Shown here: positions 5,677 to 6,742 of the stretch, one piece after another
How positions within the stretch are numbered: the stretch's first letter is position 1
Layout: every line of letters starts with the position of its first letter
Source of the DNA: Pseudomonadota bacterium
Lineage (GTDB): Bacteria > Pseudomonadota > Alphaproteobacteria > Sphingomonadales > Sphingomonadaceae
Assembly (NCBI GenBank): GCA_023433445.1
Contig: JAEZCS010000030.1
Span: 1 to 6,742 of the forward strand
Direction of reading: 5' to 3'
Length of the DNA: 6,742 nt
The notes under the pieces: model-generated
The model's input: the letters and a program-made list of their open reading frames with translations, nothing else
Told to the model about the DNA's origin: nothing
Database searches by the model: none
Position numbers and translations under genes: made by a program

Positions 5677-6362
5677 TCCGAAATCCAGACCTCGACCGAC
5701 ACGCCATGCTGGCACAGCGCCACTCGAATCGGCAACTCTTCGACCGGTCCGCCCGCCAGCGCCCGGTCATAGACCGCCTTTTTCGCCGCCCCGCCAATCT
5801 GTAAAAAGATATGCCGGCTCTTCAGGATCGCCTTGGCGCTCAAGCTCATGCGCTGATGCGGCGCGGCAGGCGGCGTCACCGCGACCGTCAGCGCGCTGGT
5901 GGAAAGCCCCTCCGCCAGTTCCTTCGCTTCCGGGAACAGCGAAGCCGTATGCCCGTCTTCGCCCATGCCCAGCAGCACAATGTCGAGCGGCCAGGGCAGG
6001 TCCGCCAACGCCGCTTCGCACGCCGCCTGTCCGGCATAGGCGTCCGCCGCATCATTCTTCATGCCCACAAATCGCGCCTTCGCCGCCGCGCCCTGCAACA
6101 GCGTCTCACGCACCAGCCGCTCGTTGCTGTCAGCGTGATCCGGCGCGACCCACCGTTCATCGACCAGCGTCACGATCACCTTGTCCCACTTCAGCGCAGC
6201 GTCCGACAACGCTTCCAGCACCGGCCGGGGCGACCGTCCGCCCGCCCGGGCAATGGTCGCCACGCCCCGCGCCGTGATGGCATCGCTCAGCACGACCGTG
6301 ATCCGCCGCGCCAAGTCTGCAGCGGCCAGCGCGCCATCAACGAAAAGATGCTCAGTGGGCAT
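5673..6362 (-). CDS. pgl: 6-phosphogluconolactonase (Pgl/DevB type)
   Basis: It hydrolyses 6-phosphogluconolactone, the Zwf product, to 6-phosphogluconate, the Edd substrate, in the cytoplasm. The 229 residues are typical of the SOL/DevB family, which shares a fold with NagB-type isomerases. Motifs seen are AGGRSP (40-45), VTLVDERWVAPDHADSN (64-80) and the family hallmark LGMGEDGHTASLFP (131-144), plus the R171-containing QRMSLS. The start is the ATG at 6362-6360, supported by AGAGG (6375-6371) 8 nt upstream. An in-frame GTG at 6371 lies three codons earlier but without that spacing. The start overlaps the galE stop by 11 nt, and the stop overlaps the aminotransferase start, so all three genes should be co-translated. 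Pgl completes the ED route encoded by zwf-edd-glk 1.5 kb away, yet sits in a separate transcription unit. Confidence 0.95.
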   Translation of the reverse strand: MPTEHLFVDGALAAADLARRITVVLSDAITARGVATIARAGGRSPRPVLEALSDAALKWDKVIVTLVDERWVAPDHADSNERLVRETLLQGAAAKARFVGMKNDAADAYAGQAACEAALADLPWPLDIVLLGMGEDGHTASLFPEAKELAEGLSTSALTVAVTPPAAPHQRMSLSAKAILKSRHIFLQIGGAAKKAVYDRALAGGPVEELPIRVALCQHGVSVEVWISE

Positions 6363-6742
6363 CGCGGTCACCTCTTATGTCGGTCAGCTTGCGTTCCCAT
6401 GCCAACGCATGCGCGACGATCTGGTCGAGATCGGCATGGCGCGGCTGCCACGGGAATTCCGCCATGATCGCCCGATTATCGGAGATCAGCGAGTCTGGAT
6501 CGCCCGCGCGTCGCCCTTCCATCCGCCGCTCGATCTTGATGTTCGTCACCCGATCAACCGCATCCAGCACTTCCAGCACCGAAAAGCCGCGCCCATAGCC
6601 GCAATTGAGCAGATAATTCTGCTCCGGCCTGGCCATCAGCGCATCCAGAGCCAGCACATGCGCCGCCGCCAGATCGGTGACATGGATATAGTCGCGCACG
6701 CCGGTCCCGTCAGGCGTATCGAAATCCGTCCCGAATACCGAG
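6352..6742 (-). CDS. galE: UDP-glucose 4-epimerase, C-terminal part, N-terminus beyond the window edge
   Basis: GalE interconverts UDP-glucose and UDP-galactose using bound NAD+, supplying galactosyl units for exopolysaccharide or lipopolysaccharide and linking to hexose-phosphate metabolism. About 129 C-terminal residues of an expected 330 or so are visible. The first complete visible residues, SVFGTDFDTPDGTGVRDYIH, match the GalE substrate-binding segment (VFGTDYPTPDGT-RDYIHV). They are followed by VTDLAAAHVLAL, the GYGRGFSVLEVLDAV motif, ERRMEGRRAGDPDSLISD and a C-terminal PWQPRHADLDQIV. The N-terminal Rossmann motif and the YxxxK active site lie outside, so a related NDP-sugar epimerase is conceivable, but the C-terminal motifs are characteristic of GalE. 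The last 11 nt overlap pgl. The gene ends with TGA at 6354-6352. Confidence 0.93.
   Translation of the reverse strand, partial: SVFGTDFDTPDGTGVRDYIHVTDLAAAHVLALDALMARPEQNYLLNCGYGRGFSVLEVLDAVDRVTNIKIERRMEGRRAGDPDSLISDNRAIMAEFPWQPRHADLDQIVAHALAWERKLTDIRGDRDAH
6371..6375 (-). promoter_or_regulatory. Ribosome binding site deciding the pgl start
   Basis: AGAGG on the minus strand, inside the end of galE, lies 8 nt before the ATG at 6362. It favours that codon over the in-frame GTG at 6371, which directly abuts the site. Confidence 0.65.

Noticed and set aside
4618..5772. A 384-codon open frame on the plus strand opposite the aminotransferase.
   Set aside because: It is an Arg/His-rich antisense shadow of a gene with intact PLP-enzyme motifs, and has no plausible protein features.

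Overview
The window is chromosomal DNA from a high-GC alphaproteobacterium, most likely a sphingomonad (Sphingomonadaceae). Two observations support this: the Zwf, Edd and Glk proteins, in the order zwf-edd-glk, resemble the Entner-Doudoroff (ED) cluster I recall from Zymomonas mobilis, another Sphingomonadales member; and a small double-hairpin repeat sits in the edd-glk gap. I see no mobile element, CRISPR array, phage gene or defence gene, and all six protein-coding genes are recognisable. No clearly undescribed system is visible. The points worth a second look are regulatory and architectural.

Layout, with all protein genes on the minus strand, read right to left. (1) 6742-6352 is the C-terminal part of galE (UDP-glucose 4-epimerase), entering from the right edge. 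It overlaps pgl (6-phosphogluconolactonase, 6362-5673) by 11 nt, and pgl overlaps or abuts a class I/II PLP-dependent aminotransferase (5676-4525). These three look like one translationally coupled unit. (2) 4414-4498 on the plus strand is tRNA-Leu(CAA) with an encoded CCA end, oriented opposite to every protein gene. (3) 4216-4413 is the only sizeable intergenic region. It holds a plausible minus-strand promoter and two dyads upstream of zwf. (4) zwf (glucose-6-phosphate dehydrogenase, 4215-2761, TTG start) overlaps edd (6-phosphogluconate dehydratase, 2768-942) by 8 nt. After a 106-bp gap carrying the repeat comes glk (glucokinase, 835-1), whose C-terminus lies beyond the left edge.

Together glk, zwf, pgl and edd make glucose-6-phosphate, 6-phosphogluconolactone, 6-phosphogluconate and KDPG in turn. 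This is the upper ED pathway, lacking only the KDPG aldolase (eda), which is not in the window. galE links the same hexose-phosphate pool to UDP-sugars. The aminotransferase has no obvious ED role, although it could use the pyruvate the pathway produces.
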